Notes under the pieces: generated by a model
What the model saw: the letters and a program-made list of their open reading frames with translations, nothing else
What the model was told of the DNA's origin: nothing
Database searches by the model: none
Program-made: the position numbers and the translations under genes
DNA from: Anaerolineales bacterium
GTDB taxonomy: Bacteria > Chloroflexota > Anaerolineae > Anaerolineales > Villigracilaceae
NCBI GenBank assembly: GCA_014379595.1
Contig: JACMLM010000058.1
Coordinates: 30,101 to 94,100, forward strand
Direction: 5' to 3'
DNA: 64,000 bases
In this document: positions 40,196 to 51,914 of the stretch, piece after piece
How the letters are laid out: each line of letters starts with the position of its first letter
Numbering within the stretch: the stretch's first letter is position 1

Positions 40196-40978
40196 TTATT
40201 TCCCCGTAAATAAAAATTTGTAAAACTTTCCCAAGTCATTCCCTCGCGGCCAGAAGGCTGGTGTGCTTTTGCGATATTCAAGATAAGATTGACCAAAGCG
40301 CTCAATCAATTCTTTTTCTTCCACAAGTCGAATCCAACTTATATACCCTAATGGTAAGATGATGGCAAATGCGATGGCATTTGCATTTCCGTTTAACAAG
40401 GCAAGCCCAATGCCCACACGTAGTGTACCGGCATAAACTGGATGCCTCAGAATACTGTAGATGCTCGATGTGGTAAGTTTGCCTTCTTCGGGATGATAAA
40501 CATACAACTGCGCGAGATGATCCGCACCAAATTCGAAGATACTGCGAATCCACAATATCGCGCCGATGCAGAGCATAAACCAGCCGACTACGAAAAATAC
40601 GATTGTCCACCAGCCTGGAGGAACAAATGGGCCGTTCATGTATCCTGCATGTGCAATAGCCGATAAGATGAGCGCCAGCCCGGGCATTGCGTAATGAGCG
40701 AACGCATTGCGATAAGCAAGTTCTTTATACTTTTCTTTATATATTTGTTTACGGGAGAAAAACAGGCTAAAGACGAGAAATCCCAGCGCAATGATAATGA
40801 TCTGGCTGTCAATACTCCAGGTGGGGATATTATCTGTAATAATGAAATAAGCAGTTGCCAGCGCGAATAAGCCTAATGCATATAGTGCGATACGTACTCT
40901 GCCGCCAAGTGAATTTAATTCTGGAACGTGTTTTGCGAGCATGCTCATACCTTTAACTTCCATTTTGACCTCACGCAT
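40196..40978 (-). CDS. Isoprenylcysteine carboxyl methyltransferase-like (NnrU/ICMT) membrane protein
   Basis: YSILRHPVYAGTLRVGIGLALLNGN; VEEKELIERFGQSYLEYRKSTPAFWP. Confidence 0.85.
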   Translation of the reverse strand: MREVKMEVKGMSMLAKHVPELNSLGGRVRIALYALGLFALATAYFIITDNIPTWSIDSQIIIIALGFLVFSLFFSRKQIYKEKYKELAYRNAFAHYAMPGLALILSAIAHAGYMNGPFVPPGWWTIVFFVVGWFMLCIGAILWIRSIFEFGADHLAQLYVYHPEEGKLTTSSIYSILRHPVYAGTLRVGIGLALLNGNANAIAFAIILPLGYISWIRLVEEKELIERFGQSYLEYRKSTPAFWPRGNDLGKFYKFLFTGK

Positions 40979-41123
40979 TAATATATATTTGCAATTGAAT
41001 AGTAGGAGATGAGTTTCATTATAGTTTATAGTTTCTTGAGTGAGTGAAAATTAATTCCTAGTTTAATGACAAATTTCGTATAAAATTGTGCTGTCTTTAA
41101 AATTTGCCAAAGGAGAAATATGA

Positions 41124-42026
41124 ATGAAAAAGATATTCAAATGGATCGGCATCGTGCTCGGCTCGTTGATTGGCATAGTTCTTGTTTTAGGCGTTGTATT
41201 ATTCTTACTTGGCAATGCTCGTTTGAACAAGGTATATGATTTTCCATCTTCCAACATCGTTGTTCCCACTGATGCGGCCAGTATTGAATATGGCAAACAT
41301 CGCGCTGAGACATTATGCCAGGGTTGCCATGGTGATGATTTAAGTGGGATTGTCAATTGGTTTAGTGCCGGGCCGCTCGGGACGATTGACTCGGCCAACT
41401 TAACTGCTGGAGAAGGCGGTATCGGTAGTGAATATGATACTGAAGATTATGTCCGCGCTATTCGGCATGGTATCAATGCTGAAGGAAAACCCATCTTCAT
41501 GACAGCGGTTACTGCCACAGCGCATTTGAGTAATGAAGATTTAGGTGCGATCATTGCCTATTTGAAAACTATTCCGCCTGTAGACAATACTACCAATGGA
41601 CAAAATTTCACACCATTGGCAAGGGTTTTGCTAGCAGCAGGCGCATTAGGTAAACTACCTGTAGAGGAAGTAAGCCATGAAACAAATGTAGTTGCTCCTG
41701 AACCTGGCGCAACTGTTGAATATGGGGAATATATAGTGAATATCAATGATTGCCGCGTGTGCCATGGAAAAGATTTGAATGGCGGTCCATTTCCTGACCC
41801 GACAATTACAAAAATATCCCCAAACCTAACTAGGGGGAGTGAACTTGCTTTTTGGACAGAGGAGCAATTCATTAATACAATGCGAACAGGTGTCACACCG
41901 AGCGGGCATGAATTGGATGCAGAATTTATGCCTTGGAAAGATTATGCATTGTTTTATGATGATGAATTAAAGGCGATTTGGATGTATTTAGAGACTCTCC
42001 CCAAACTGGAGCAGTATACAGAATAA
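41124..42026 (+). CDS. Membrane-anchored cytochrome c with two haem-binding motifs
   Basis: N-terminal TM; CQGCH and CRVCH motifs. Confidence 0.9.
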   Translation: MKKIFKWIGIVLGSLIGIVLVLGVVLFLLGNARLNKVYDFPSSNIVVPTDAASIEYGKHRAETLCQGCHGDDLSGIVNWFSAGPLGTIDSANLTAGEGGIGSEYDTEDYVRAIRHGINAEGKPIFMTAVTATAHLSNEDLGAIIAYLKTIPPVDNTTNGQNFTPLARVLLAAGALGKLPVEEVSHETNVVAPEPGATVEYGEYIVNINDCRVCHGKDLNGGPFPDPTITKISPNLTRGSELAFWTEEQFINTMRTGVTPSGHELDAEFMPWKDYALFYDDELKAIWMYLETLPKLEQYTE

Positions 42027-42032
42027 AAGTTA

Positions 42033-42070
42033 ATAAGAGCTTCCCTGAATTCAGGGAAGCTCTTATTCTT
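42033..42070. terminator. Intrinsic terminator between convergent genes
   Basis: AATAAGAGCTTCCCTGAATTCAGGGAAGCTCTTATT. Confidence 0.92.
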
Positions 42071-42674
42071 AATCGGCTGCCTGTACATTTAATTCTTCAG
42101 GAGACAGCTTTTTTCCGCGAAGAGCATCGAAGGTCAAATCGCTGGATGGCAAACCATATTTTGAATTGAAATTCTCAAAGATCCTGGAATAACCTGCACC
42201 GACTGCAGCCTCAAATTTTAAGCCCATGATCAAAGTCATTTTGCGTATGGTTGGTGCGTCAATACTCTCAATTTCCACAAAGTCTCCATATGGCAGTTCG
42301 TCCAGCATAATATGGCAATCATTTAGTTCATAGATAGTGCGATATTTTTCATAGATTAGGATTTGAACATAACCCAGCGCGCCCAGCAATTGCTGAGCAG
42401 TGTCGAGGTCGCCGATCGTAGTTTCAAGCTCTGTGCGCGAGAACACCCCGTCAATTATTTCGCTCGGTCCTTTGTACGTCAGAATCACATTGGCATCACG
42501 CCGTATGCGCAGCACTTTTCCATTGGCGCGCAGACTTCCATCGGGTAAGTCGTAGCGATAGTTTACTTCGTGCACTCTTGGGTGAATTAATTGGGCATTC
42601 AAATCACGAAGGCGTGTTTCGATCTTTTTCAGATCTTGTACATAAAACTTAACTTCGGTTTCCTGTCCATTCAT
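42069..42674 (-). CDS. CYTH-domain protein / class IV adenylate cyclase-like
   Basis: MNGQETEVKFYVQDLKKIETRL; LRIRRDANVILTYKGPSE; FVEIES. Confidence 0.88.
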   Translation of the reverse strand: MNGQETEVKFYVQDLKKIETRLRDLNAQLIHPRVHEVNYRYDLPDGSLRANGKVLRIRRDANVILTYKGPSEIIDGVFSRTELETTIGDLDTAQQLLGALGYVQILIYEKYRTIYELNDCHIMLDELPYGDFVEIESIDAPTIRKMTLIMGLKFEAAVGAGYSRIFENFNSKYGLPSSDLTFDALRGKKLSPEELNVQAAD

Positions 42675-42679
42675 TGTAA

Positions 42680-43177
42680 TTAATGCATGCTAAGCAGAGT
42701 TTGTTTTTGTTCCACACTCTCGCCTGCTTTCACGCGGATGCGTCCCATTGTGCCATCGCGCGGAGCTTTGAGTTCATTCTGCATTTTCATAGACTCTAAG
42801 ATCAGCATGACCTGTCCCTTCTTCACTTCCTGACCTTCCTCTATCAAAACCGCGACGACCAGCCCGGGCATCGGTGCTTTAAGATGAAACTCGCCTCCTT
42901 CTGCCACGCCCCCGCCTGCTGCGGCTTTCAAACGCCTTTCTCGTTCATCCTCAATCTTCACCTGATACTGTCGCCCGCGTAACAGAACTTCCCAATCTTC
43001 TTCACCCTGATAAACAAAAGACTCGTAAGACTTGCCGTCAAGAATAAGAGAAAAAACAGGCTGCCCGCTCACGGATTCAAAATCAACTTGAAGTAAGCGG
43101 TCACCAATGCGAACATGGCGTTCATCCACAACCTCGATCTCGAATTCATGATTGTCAATCGTTGTAATATATTTCAT
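42680..43177 (-). CDS. Biotin carboxyl carrier protein (acyl-CoA carboxylase)
   Basis: KAPMPGLVVAVLIEEGQEVKKGQVMLILESMKMQNELKAPRDG. Confidence 0.94.
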   Translation of the reverse strand: MKYITTIDNHEFEIEVVDERHVRIGDRLLQVDFESVSGQPVFSLILDGKSYESFVYQGEEDWEVLLRGRQYQVKIEDERERRLKAAAGGGVAEGGEFHLKAPMPGLVVAVLIEEGQEVKKGQVMLILESMKMQNELKAPRDGTMGRIRVKAGESVEQKQTLLSMH

Positions 43178-43196
43178 TGATCATCCTCATTCGCAA

Positions 43197-44705
43197 TTAG
43201 CGATGCATCCGTTCCCAACGACCAACCCACTTCCAGTTACTTGTATCGCGCTCATTGCGGCGAACCACATTTGCGGTGCGTTCACTTTGTTGATGAGCAA
43301 CCAGAGTAGCGAGAATGGCCGCGATCTCTGCATTGGCTGCGCGAGATTCGACTGCGTCATCCATTGAAAAACGTTCCTCCACAAAGCGCGTATCAAATTG
43401 ACCACCCATGAAGCGAAGTGAATCCATCAAGGTTTGGTGAAATGGAATATTCGTGCGCACGCCAACAATTCGATACTCTTCCAAAGCACGGCGCATCCGC
43501 AAAATGGCTTGCGCGCGCGTCTCGCCCCATACAATGAGCTTCGCGATCATCGGGTCATAGAAAGGTGTGATCTCAAAGCCAGGGTAAACGCCAGTATCCA
43601 CGCGCACACCAGGTCCAGTGGGGATGAGGCTGTGTGTAATTCTTCCCGTAGAAGGCATGAAACCATTGAACGGGTCTTCGGCGTTAATACGGCATTCAAT
43701 CGCATGCCCATTGAATTTAATTTGCTCTTGTGTGTAACTCAATTGTCGGCCGCGTGCGATGCGGATTTGCTCGGCAACGATATCCACGCCTGTCACCATT
43801 TCTGTAATGGGATGTTCCACTTGCAGGCGTGTATTCATTTCAAGAAAGTAAAAATTGCGGTCCTTGTCTACAAGGAATTCAATTGTGCCAGCATTAACAT
43901 AATCCACAGCTTGTGCAGATTTTACAGCGATGCTTCCCATCTTTTCGCGCAGTTCATCATCAAGAAAGGATGATGGAGATTCTTCCAGCAATTTTTGATG
44001 ACGTCGTTGAATTGAACATTCACGTTCGCCCAAGTGAATCACATTCCCAAACGAATCTGCCATGATTTGGAATTCGATATGGCGCGCGCCTTCAATTAAT
44101 TTTTCAAGATAAACATTCCCATCACCAAAAGCGGATTCTGCTTCGCGTCGCGCGGATGCAAGCAGGGTCGGCATTTCATCCAGACTTTTTACTTCCCTCA
44201 TACCTTTTCCACCGCCGCCTGCAGTAGCTTTGATCAGTAGTGGAAACCCAATCGTTGGTGCAATTCGTAGAAGGTCATCATTGGTCATATTACCAACGTC
44301 TTCAGTACCAGGCACAACAGGAACGCCTGCTTTAATAACCGTTGCACGTGCCTCCGCTTTATCTCCCATCGCTGCAATCGACGATGGTTTGGGCCCAATA
44401 AATTTGATTCCAAGATCAGCACATTTTGCAGCGAAGTCTTCACGCTCTGCGAGGAAACCATATCCAGGATGAATGGCATCCGCGTAAGATTTTTTTGCCA
44501 CTTCGAAAATTTTGTCTGCTCGTAGATATGAATCTCGTGACGGTGCAGGGCCAATCAAATAAGCTTCATCTGCGTAACGCACATGAAGGGCGTTGCGGTC
44601 AGCTTCCGAGAAAACAGCAACAGTGGCAATACCGAGTTCGCGGCAGGCGCGAATAATTCGGACAGCGATCTCACCGCGATTTGCGATAAGGACTTTTTTG
44701 AACAT
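43197..44705 (-). CDS. accC: Biotin carboxylase subunit
   Basis: [61 protein letters not shown]. Confidence 0.96.
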   Translation of the reverse strand: MFKKVLIANRGEIAVRIIRACRELGIATVAVFSEADRNALHVRYADEAYLIGPAPSRDSYLRADKIFEVAKKSYADAIHPGYGFLAEREDFAAKCADLGIKFIGPKPSSIAAMGDKAEARATVIKAGVPVVPGTEDVGNMTNDDLLRIAPTIGFPLLIKATAGGGGKGMREVKSLDEMPTLLASARREAESAFGDGNVYLEKLIEGARHIEFQIMADSFGNVIHLGERECSIQRRHQKLLEESPSSFLDDELREKMGSIAVKSAQAVDYVNAGTIEFLVDKDRNFYFLEMNTRLQVEHPITEMVTGVDIVAEQIRIARGRQLSYTQEQIKFNGHAIECRINAEDPFNGFMPSTGRITHSLIPTGPGVRVDTGVYPGFEITPFYDPMIAKLIVWGETRAQAILRMRRALEEYRIVGVRTNIPFHQTLMDSLRFMGGQFDTRFVEERFSMDDAVESRAANAEIAAILATLVAHQQSERTANVVRRNERDTSNWKWVGRWERMHR

Positions 44706-44728
44706 GAGTGATTTTGTGTTAGGCATGG

Positions 44729-46276
44729 TTATAACGGTATGTTTCCGTGCTTCTTCGCTGGATTTGCATCACGCTTGTTGCTCAACATTTCCAGCGCGTT
44801 GATCAAACGAGGACGAGTCTCTTTCGGCTCGATCACATCGTCCACATATCCGCGTTGTGCCGCTACATATGGGTTGGCAAATTTATCCTTGTATTCTGCT
44901 ACCAATTCGGCTTTTCTTTTCACGGGGTCTTCTGCTGCATCCAATTCCTTGCGGAAGATAATATTCACCGCGCCATCAGGTCCCATAACCGCGATCTCAG
45001 CTGTGGGCCAGGCGAGGTTTACGTCACTGCGAATATGTTTGGATGACATCACACAGTATGCGCCGCCATAGGCTTTGCGAGTGATTACCGTCAGTTTTGG
45101 TACTGTTGCTTCGCAGTAGGCATACAATAATTTTGCGCCTGAACGAATAATGCCGTGATGTTCCTGAAAAGTACCAGGCAGGAAACCAGGTACATCTTCA
45201 AATGTGATAATAGGAAAGTTGAACGCATCACAAAAGCGGACGAAGCGCGCAGCTTTCTCGCTTGCATCAATATCCAATACGCCAGCCAGAACTGCGGGTT
45301 GATTCGCTACAATACCAACTGAGTGACCGCCTAGTCTTGCAAACCCAACCACAATATTTTGTGCATAATTTTCATGGATTTCATAAAACTGTCCGCTATC
45401 CACGATCATGCGAATGACTTCTTTTATATCGTAAGGCTTATTTGCATCATCAGGGACAATGCTATTTAATGCTTCTTCCATGCGCAATGGATCATCACCT
45501 GGTACAAATGGAGAATCCTCCATATTATTTTGCGGCAAATAACCAAGCAGTTTTCGGATGAGATATAAAGTATCCGCTTCGCTGTCAGCAGCTACATGGC
45601 ATACTCCTGATTTTTCAGAATGAACACTTGCACCGCCGAGTTCTTCCTGTGTCACTTCTTCATGCGTTACTGCTTTCACTACATCAGGCCCTGTGACGAA
45701 CATATAAGATGTATCACGTGCCATGAAAATAAAATCTGTAAGTGCAGGGGAATATACTGCACCGCCTGCGCATGGCCCCATAATTGCAGAAATTTGCGGA
45801 ATCACTCCTGAAGCCATTGTATTGCGCAGGAAAATATCAGAGTAACCTGCCAGAGCTACAACGCCTTCTTGAATACGCGCGCCGCCCGAATCATTTAATC
45901 CGATCATGGGAGCGCCATTCTTCATAGCCATATCCATGATCTTACAAATCTTTTCGGCATGTACTTCGCCAAGGCTTCCACCAAACACAGTAAAGTCCTG
46001 TGAATATACATAAACGAGACGGCCTTCAATTGTGCCCCAGCCAGTAACCACCGAGTCGCCCATGAATTTTTGGCCGTCCAGTCCAAAATCATGTGTGCGA
46101 TGAACAACAAAAGCATCCACTTCGCGGAAGGAACCTTTGTCTAACAATAAATCCAAACGTTCGCGGGCAGTTAATCTTCCCTTTTTATGCTGTGCATCAA
46201 TGCGGGCCTGACCGCCGCCGAGGCGCGATTGCATTCTTAATTCATTTAATTTTTCGGTTTTAGATTTTTCGTTCAT
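44729..46276 (-). CDS. Acyl-CoA (propionyl-/methylmalonyl-type) carboxylase carboxyltransferase subunit
   Basis: [76 protein letters not shown]. Confidence 0.95.
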   Translation of the reverse strand: MNEKSKTEKLNELRMQSRLGGGQARIDAQHKKGRLTARERLDLLLDKGSFREVDAFVVHRTHDFGLDGQKFMGDSVVTGWGTIEGRLVYVYSQDFTVFGGSLGEVHAEKICKIMDMAMKNGAPMIGLNDSGGARIQEGVVALAGYSDIFLRNTMASGVIPQISAIMGPCAGGAVYSPALTDFIFMARDTSYMFVTGPDVVKAVTHEEVTQEELGGASVHSEKSGVCHVAADSEADTLYLIRKLLGYLPQNNMEDSPFVPGDDPLRMEEALNSIVPDDANKPYDIKEVIRMIVDSGQFYEIHENYAQNIVVGFARLGGHSVGIVANQPAVLAGVLDIDASEKAARFVRFCDAFNFPIITFEDVPGFLPGTFQEHHGIIRSGAKLLYAYCEATVPKLTVITRKAYGGAYCVMSSKHIRSDVNLAWPTAEIAVMGPDGAVNIIFRKELDAAEDPVKRKAELVAEYKDKFANPYVAAQRGYVDDVIEPKETRPRLINALEMLSNKRDANPAKKHGNIPL

Positions 46277-46658
46277 AGGCCTCTCGCGCTAGTGATTTCG
46301 TAGTGAATAGGATGAGGATCAGCAAAACCAGATTTACTATAACAGCGAACGGCCAATTTGGACGTGGAGCTTGCCAGATAAGCCGCTCGCACCAATACCA
46401 GACAGTATAGCCTGCTGCAGCGCCAATAAGCAGTTTCGCCGTCCATGCTTTATTCTGCCAAATGCCCCATAAAAGCAGTATCCCAATAGCTGCCCATATT
46501 GCACCGCTGATCGTGGTTATCATATGTATTGAAGGTGCTGAAAATTCATTTAACACAGTGCGCCATGCTAAAGACGTCCACACGCGCAGGGCGTTCCACG
46601 CTGTTAAAGTTAACACCAGCAATAGCACGAGGGTTACACGGAATACAGATCTGTTCAT
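46260..46658 (-). CDS. Hypothetical small membrane protein
   Basis: Several hydrophobic segments; overlaps the carboxyltransferase start. Confidence 0.65.
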   Translation of the reverse strand: MNRSVFRVTLVLLLVLTLTAWNALRVWTSLAWRTVLNEFSAPSIHMITTISGAIWAAIGILLLWGIWQNKAWTAKLLIGAAAGYTVWYWCERLIWQAPRPNWPFAVIVNLVLLILILFTTKSLAREAYERKI

Positions 46659-46752
46659 CTTTTAATTAAATGTCCATCGTAACGGGAGCAGTTCAAAGGT
46701 CCGCACTGGAAGCGTAGCTTGGGATGTGTGAGCTGGCACAGGTAGCAAAATC

Positions 46753-48897
46753 CTATTCATTAAATTTGGGCTCTGCCAAAAGATAATACAAACCTTTGCC
46801 GCCGTATGTATTATATCTTTCCAGATATCGTGTAAATTGACCGTAGTAAGGAGGAACATTCAGTAACTGCGCATTCGCAAATATAATATCCATGTCATGT
46901 TCGTTTAGGTATATAGGCGCTTCTTTATTTTGCAGCGCATGGAAATACTCATTGCTATTGATCAGCCCATCCATATTAACGATTGTGCGATCCTTAATAA
47001 AATATCCCACATTTCCACCGCCTGTCATTCCGATCACACTACCCGTTGGTGTATTCTCTTCGAGAAATGGCAATACTTCCATAAATGGGCGGTCAGCAGG
47101 AAAGTAGTTATGGCGCATGATCGTTGTTACATAATTATTAAATTGATACGCAAAAGATAAGCCAAGTAAGACCGATATAGCTTGAAACGCCACGCGTGCA
47201 TATCTAGTTTTCTCTGGCACTGCCCGCGACATCGGCTTCGCATTCGCGGAGCGATGCCGAAGGAGCAGGTGTTGCAAAGGCTTAAGTATTAAATCAAGTA
47301 GTAAGCTCCCAACTAACGTTACCAATACCATTTGACCGACCCAATACCATTCTTTTGCCCCGCCATAGGCAATGGTGGTGTAGGAAAGAATCTGAATCCC
47401 GCAGCCAGCCGCAAGTGGAATAAGTGCCATATGTGAAATTTTATTTACAGCGCGTCGAGAGTTGAGGACGAAAATAATAAAAGCAAGTACAGCAAAAATA
47501 AACATGGAGAAGAAATATCGTTCATCTACTGTGTCGGAACCAGAATAGGCAGGGCGTAGAATTCTTGCAAACCACAAGAACACGTCTGAGGCGGGTTGCC
47601 ATGCATCAAATGTTCCTCCATAACTAAGCCCGAAAAAGGAAGACCAGTTGGATGCAGGACGCTCATAGACTGTGTTTGTCATGGTTCCCCACCAACGTTT
47701 TATCTGTCCACTGACCGGGCTGGATGTGCCGAATGTTATTTTGTTATATAACATGTATAGCCCAAGCGCACCTCCTAAAATTCCATAATAGGTTATGCCC
47801 TCGTTAAGCCATTTCTTCCAATTTGTTTTTAGTTCTATAATGGGTGCTAATGGCTGGATGCTCGTTGATATATTTTTGCCTATCAAATATGCGGCTAGCC
47901 TGAGTGCAAGGATTAAAATTGTACTAATGCCCCAATCTATGAGAAAGGCACTTCGTGGAAAGTTTTTTCCAATTCCAAATTGAACAAGCAACGTATACAA
48001 GACAACAACAATAATTGTACTGGCAGTGAGCGCCGAAACGGTTTGACGGACCGTTCTCCAAACCGAATTCATACGCGGATGTTGATATGCACCAAAGAAA
48101 TAAAGGAATAAAGTCTTTACGATAAGTGAAAGAAGTACCAATTCTATAGCAGAGGAAACGTAAAAGCTATTGTAAGACTCAAATCCGGTGCGCAGCGCAA
48201 CGGAGGATGTCATTGAAACGAAGATGATAACCATATCCACTGGCAGGAAGAAGCGGATGGCACTGCCGCGAAAAATAATCCAAATTCCGCAAATTACAGC
48301 AAGGAAAACAAGGTCAAGGCGGCTGAACATGGCCATAACTGCTGTAAAAGCTAATATTGCAAGCTGCCTCGTTATCACTGGTTTTGTGCGCCACTCTTTC
48401 TCAAACTGCGACAATTTGTAAATAAATAAAACAATTGCAAAAGCAGCAATTGGAGTTTCCAGACCAAACTCATATACTACAGAGTGAATGTATATATTGA
48501 ATGCCCAAAACATTGCAGCGAGTAAAGCAACAGCATGTGAGAGATTGCTTTTCACCAATCTATAGATTAATATGGCCGTTACGGCGTTAAGCCCGGCCAT
48601 AACCATCAATAAAATTCGTAAGGGCAAAATCAGGTCGAAGCGGGCAAGAGCGAAAATAGGAATACATATCATCATCCATAAAGGATGATAACCATTCGTT
48701 AAGTTAATGCCATCGAATGTGCTGCCTAACCCTTCGGTTATATTTTGCGCAACTTTGAAATAATAAAATGCATCGTCGCGTGAGAACCATGAGTTGGGAA
48801 AATTATATGCATCGGAAAGAGCGGCATACAAGTGAACGCTTAACACTACTACAGTCAATAACGTTTCAAATAAGGAGAATCTTTTCAGAAAATTCAT
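46753..48897 (-). CDS. Multi-TM glycosyltransferase-like (ArnT/PMT-type) membrane protein
   Basis: ~12 TM segments; N-terminal SWFSRDDAFYYFKVAQNITEG...TNGYHPLWMM; large C-terminal periplasmic part. Confidence 0.8.
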   Translation of the reverse strand: MNFLKRFSLFETLLTVVVLSVHLYAALSDAYNFPNSWFSRDDAFYYFKVAQNITEGLGSTFDGINLTNGYHPLWMMICIPIFALARFDLILPLRILLMVMAGLNAVTAILIYRLVKSNLSHAVALLAAMFWAFNIYIHSVVYEFGLETPIAAFAIVLFIYKLSQFEKEWRTKPVITRQLAILAFTAVMAMFSRLDLVFLAVICGIWIIFRGSAIRFFLPVDMVIIFVSMTSSVALRTGFESYNSFYVSSAIELVLLSLIVKTLFLYFFGAYQHPRMNSVWRTVRQTVSALTASTIIVVVLYTLLVQFGIGKNFPRSAFLIDWGISTILILALRLAAYLIGKNISTSIQPLAPIIELKTNWKKWLNEGITYYGILGGALGLYMLYNKITFGTSSPVSGQIKRWWGTMTNTVYERPASNWSSFFGLSYGGTFDAWQPASDVFLWFARILRPAYSGSDTVDERYFFSMFIFAVLAFIIFVLNSRRAVNKISHMALIPLAAGCGIQILSYTTIAYGGAKEWYWVGQMVLVTLVGSLLLDLILKPLQHLLLRHRSANAKPMSRAVPEKTRYARVAFQAISVLLGLSFAYQFNNYVTTIMRHNYFPADRPFMEVLPFLEENTPTGSVIGMTGGGNVGYFIKDRTIVNMDGLINSNEYFHALQNKEAPIYLNEHDMDIIFANAQLLNVPPYYGQFTRYLERYNTYGGKGLYYLLAEPKFNE

Positions 48898-48937
48898 TTT
48901 TTAATTTTACGCATTGGCAAACGCCTCTGCACATATC

Positions 48938-49969
48938 CTATGGAATATCAAGTATGATCTTGCCAAAATTTTCACCGCGCCATAATCGTTCCTGTGCGGC
49001 TGCGGCTTCTTTGAGTGGAAAAGTTTTATCAATCACTGGTTTGAGTTTGCCTGCAACAATCAAGTCCATTACCTCAACGAAATCTGAAATTGTGCTCATG
49101 GTTGAACCAATGATGGAAAGGTGTTTTGCAAAAATAAAACGATTATCAATTTCAAAGCGTGGTGAACCACTGTTACCAACTGTGAGCAAACGTCCGCCTT
49201 TTCGTAAAGCACGTAAACTTAATGGAAATGTTGTACCGACATTATCAACAACTACATCCACGCCGCGTTTTTCAGTTGCAAGAAATACCGCTTTTGACCA
49301 ATCTTCCTCTTTTGATCGATCTATCGAAACGTCTGCTCCAAGTGACTCGGCTTCTTTTAACTTTTTCGCACTAGACCCAATGACGATGACATGCGCACCA
49401 AGATATTTTGCGACTTGAATACTCGCAGAGTTCACGCCTCCTCCCGCGCCGACAATTGCTACTGTTTCCCCAGCTTGTACGCCCCCGCGCTTGACCATTG
49501 AATGCCAGGCTGTCTGGTAAACCAATGCAGCTGCCGCTGATCTATGGAAGTCAAAATCCTGTGGCAACTTATATAGTTGACGAATAGGTAGACAAATATA
49601 TTCTGCATAAGTACCGCGGATCGTTTCTCCGAGTAGATGCCAGTTGCGGCACATATTATCTTGCTTATTCTGACAAAATTCACATTGTCCGCAACCAATA
49701 TTGGCATTGATCGCGACCCTATCACCGATATTAAATTCAGTTATACCTTCTCCAAGCCCAGTTACTTCTCCAGAGCCATCTGCTCCATTGATGTGGGGGA
49801 GCTCCAGTTTTAAGCCCGGCCAGCCGTTTCGCACCATAACGTCCATACGGTTCAGTGCTGCGGCACGCAAACGAATTAACACCTCACCTGCTTTTGGCTG
49901 AGGTGTAGGGAAATCTGTATATTGAAGGACTTCAGGCCCGCCGTGTTGGTGGAAGACGACTGCTTTCAT
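48938..49969 (-). CDS. Zinc-dependent alcohol dehydrogenase/quinone oxidoreductase (MDR) family
   Basis: MKAVVFHQHGGPEVLQYTDFPTPQPKAGEVLIRLRAAALNRMD; CGQCEFCQNKQDNMC; VAIVGAGGGVNSASIQVAKYLGA. Confidence 0.94.
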   Translation of the reverse strand: MKAVVFHQHGGPEVLQYTDFPTPQPKAGEVLIRLRAAALNRMDVMVRNGWPGLKLELPHINGADGSGEVTGLGEGITEFNIGDRVAINANIGCGQCEFCQNKQDNMCRNWHLLGETIRGTYAEYICLPIRQLYKLPQDFDFHRSAAAALVYQTAWHSMVKRGGVQAGETVAIVGAGGGVNSASIQVAKYLGAHVIVIGSSAKKLKEAESLGADVSIDRSKEEDWSKAVFLATEKRGVDVVVDNVGTTFPLSLRALRKGGRLLTVGNSGSPRFEIDNRFIFAKHLSIIGSTMSTISDFVEVMDLIVAGKLKPVIDKTFPLKEAAAAQERLWRGENFGKIILDIP

Positions 49970-49971
49970 GG

Positions 49972-50859
49972 CTATTTTTTGCGGGCGATCGCGGTCAATG
50001 AGCCATTATCAGAATAGATACTAAAACGATTTAAGAAATTGATGATTGTTGAAATAAGCTTGCCAGGATTCCCACTTAAGCGAAATACACGACGAAATAA
50101 AAAGCCAAGCGTGGCATATTGCCCGGCACTCCGAATTTCAAGTACGTCAAAATCTTTTTCCAAGATTCGTCGAATAGTTTCAGGTGACCAATAAAAAACA
50201 TGCTCGGGAAGTTTATATGAGACCCAATTTTTGCCAGAAATTTTCGAGAGTGTGCTTGTTGGATCTGGTGTTGTGATGGCCAGCACACCACCGGGTTTTA
50301 AGAAGCTATGAATAGCTTGTAAAAATTTATTTGGGTCATAAATATGCTCAAATGTATCGAAGGCAACGATAAGATCAAAACTTTCAGGTTCATAGTTTGC
50401 AGATTCTATTAAACCAAGTTGTACACGCTCACCCCATGATTTCTTTGCGATCTCTACGATGTAATCAGACGGGTCGAGACCATATACGTCGAATCCCATT
50501 TTTTGTGCGGCTGTGAGGAAGTAGCCCGGGCCGCAGCCAATATCTAATGCGCGGCCCGATGATTTATAAGGCGCAATCTGCTTTAATCGGCGTGTAAAAG
50601 TCTTTTCCCAATTTTCACTGATCTCAAGATATTCATCATAGCCTTGACCAGAGATGTTGGAATTGTAATACGCTTCATCTTTGTATAATTTTAGAATCGC
50701 ATCCTGGGTTAAACGAGGCGAAAGATAATTTAATCCGCAAGATGAGCAGGCTACAACTTTGTATGGGTCGAAGCTATAGCGGAGAACTGCTGATGGGCTG
50801 GGGCCGCAAATTGGGCAGGTGGCAGGTTCGAGGTCCAAGGGTGATGCGTTGGTTGTCAT
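49972..50859 (-). CDS. Class I SAM-dependent methyltransferase with N-terminal zinc-binding CXXC pairs
   Basis: CPICGPSP...ACSSCGLNYLSPR; GRALDIGCGPGYFLTAAQKMGFDVYGLDPS. Confidence 0.92.
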   Translation of the reverse strand: MTTNASPLDLEPATCPICGPSPSAVLRYSFDPYKVVACSSCGLNYLSPRLTQDAILKLYKDEAYYNSNISGQGYDEYLEISENWEKTFTRRLKQIAPYKSSGRALDIGCGPGYFLTAAQKMGFDVYGLDPSDYIVEIAKKSWGERVQLGLIESANYEPESFDLIVAFDTFEHIYDPNKFLQAIHSFLKPGGVLAITTPDPTSTLSKISGKNWVSYKLPEHVFYWSPETIRRILEKDFDVLEIRSAGQYATLGFLFRRVFRLSGNPGKLISTIINFLNRFSIYSDNGSLTAIARKK

Positions 50860-51878
50860 TTTCTTAATATCCCTGCCAGATCGCCGCGATCTTTTCGAGC
50901 GAAGGCATGTAGTAAACTTTTATTTAATTGGATTAATGCGATCAACAAAATCAATGTGCCACCTATGGCTAACAGCCTGTCCCGCAGCGCTGTGGGAATG
51001 AATTGTAAAAAGATATAGTATGCAATTTCGTTGAATGGCGGTTTTAAAATTACGGGCGTAAGCAGTTTTGAAAAGCCTACGCCTGCAAGGAATACCCCTA
51101 CTACGAAAATAATCATCCAAAACTGTGTACCGTAACTCGGTTCCAGCCACCTCCAAAAGCTTGCACGAAAATAAACAGCGAAAGTATCGAGGAATGTGCC
51201 AAATAAACTGCCGAATTTCATGCGGCCAAATTTACCTTTGCGGACATATGAAACTTCAACAGGATATTCAGTAATCGTGTATCCGAAGCGGGAAGCTGCA
51301 ACAAGTAATTCAATATCAAATGCGAAACGACTTACACGCAAACGAGGTACAGCCGATTCTAAAACTTCGCGTTTAAAGATCTTTATGCCTGTTTGTGTAT
51401 CCGTGATATTAAGACCGAATAAAAAACTGATCACTGCACGATAAAGAGCGCTCATGAAACGACGTTGTAAGGGAAAATGATTCATGACAGGATCTTTGAC
51501 ACCTGCCACTACATCGGCTTTGGTCTTTTTCAGGGCGGCCAGCAATTTTACTATGTAGTGAGGAGAGATTTCCAGATCCGCGTCAAAAAAGACAATGAGT
51601 TCGCCGATTGCTTCTTCAAATCCGCGAAACAAGGATGCACCCTTGCCACTATTGGATTCGAGTTGAACGACTTTTACAGGATATCCGTTTTTTGCGGCAC
51701 GGTTGCTTTCCAAAAAAGTGTTGTCGGAACTGCCATCATCTACAACGATGATCTCGAAGTCATCTGTCTTTAATACTTTACAAATTTTCAAAAGATTTTC
51801 ATAAATATGTGCGCCTTCGTTATACGCAGGCAGAATGATCGAAACTTTGTTTGATCGTTTTTTATTTGTATTCAGCAT
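50856..51878 (-). CDS. Family 2 glycosyltransferase (dolichyl-phosphate glycosyltransferase-like) with C-terminal TM segments
   Basis: VSIILPAYNEGAHIYENLLKI; IIVVDDGSSDNTF; VFFDADLEISPHYI. Confidence 0.92.
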   Translation of the reverse strand: MLNTNKKRSNKVSIILPAYNEGAHIYENLLKICKVLKTDDFEIIVVDDGSSDNTFLESNRAAKNGYPVKVVQLESNSGKGASLFRGFEEAIGELIVFFDADLEISPHYIVKLLAALKKTKADVVAGVKDPVMNHFPLQRRFMSALYRAVISFLFGLNITDTQTGIKIFKREVLESAVPRLRVSRFAFDIELLVAASRFGYTITEYPVEVSYVRKGKFGRMKFGSLFGTFLDTFAVYFRASFWRWLEPSYGTQFWMIIFVVGVFLAGVGFSKLLTPVILKPPFNEIAYYIFLQFIPTALRDRLLAIGGTLILLIALIQLNKSLLHAFARKDRGDLAGILRK

Positions 51879-51914
51879 TTAATCATTGACCAAAAATTGA
51901 AATGGTTTCAGCAT

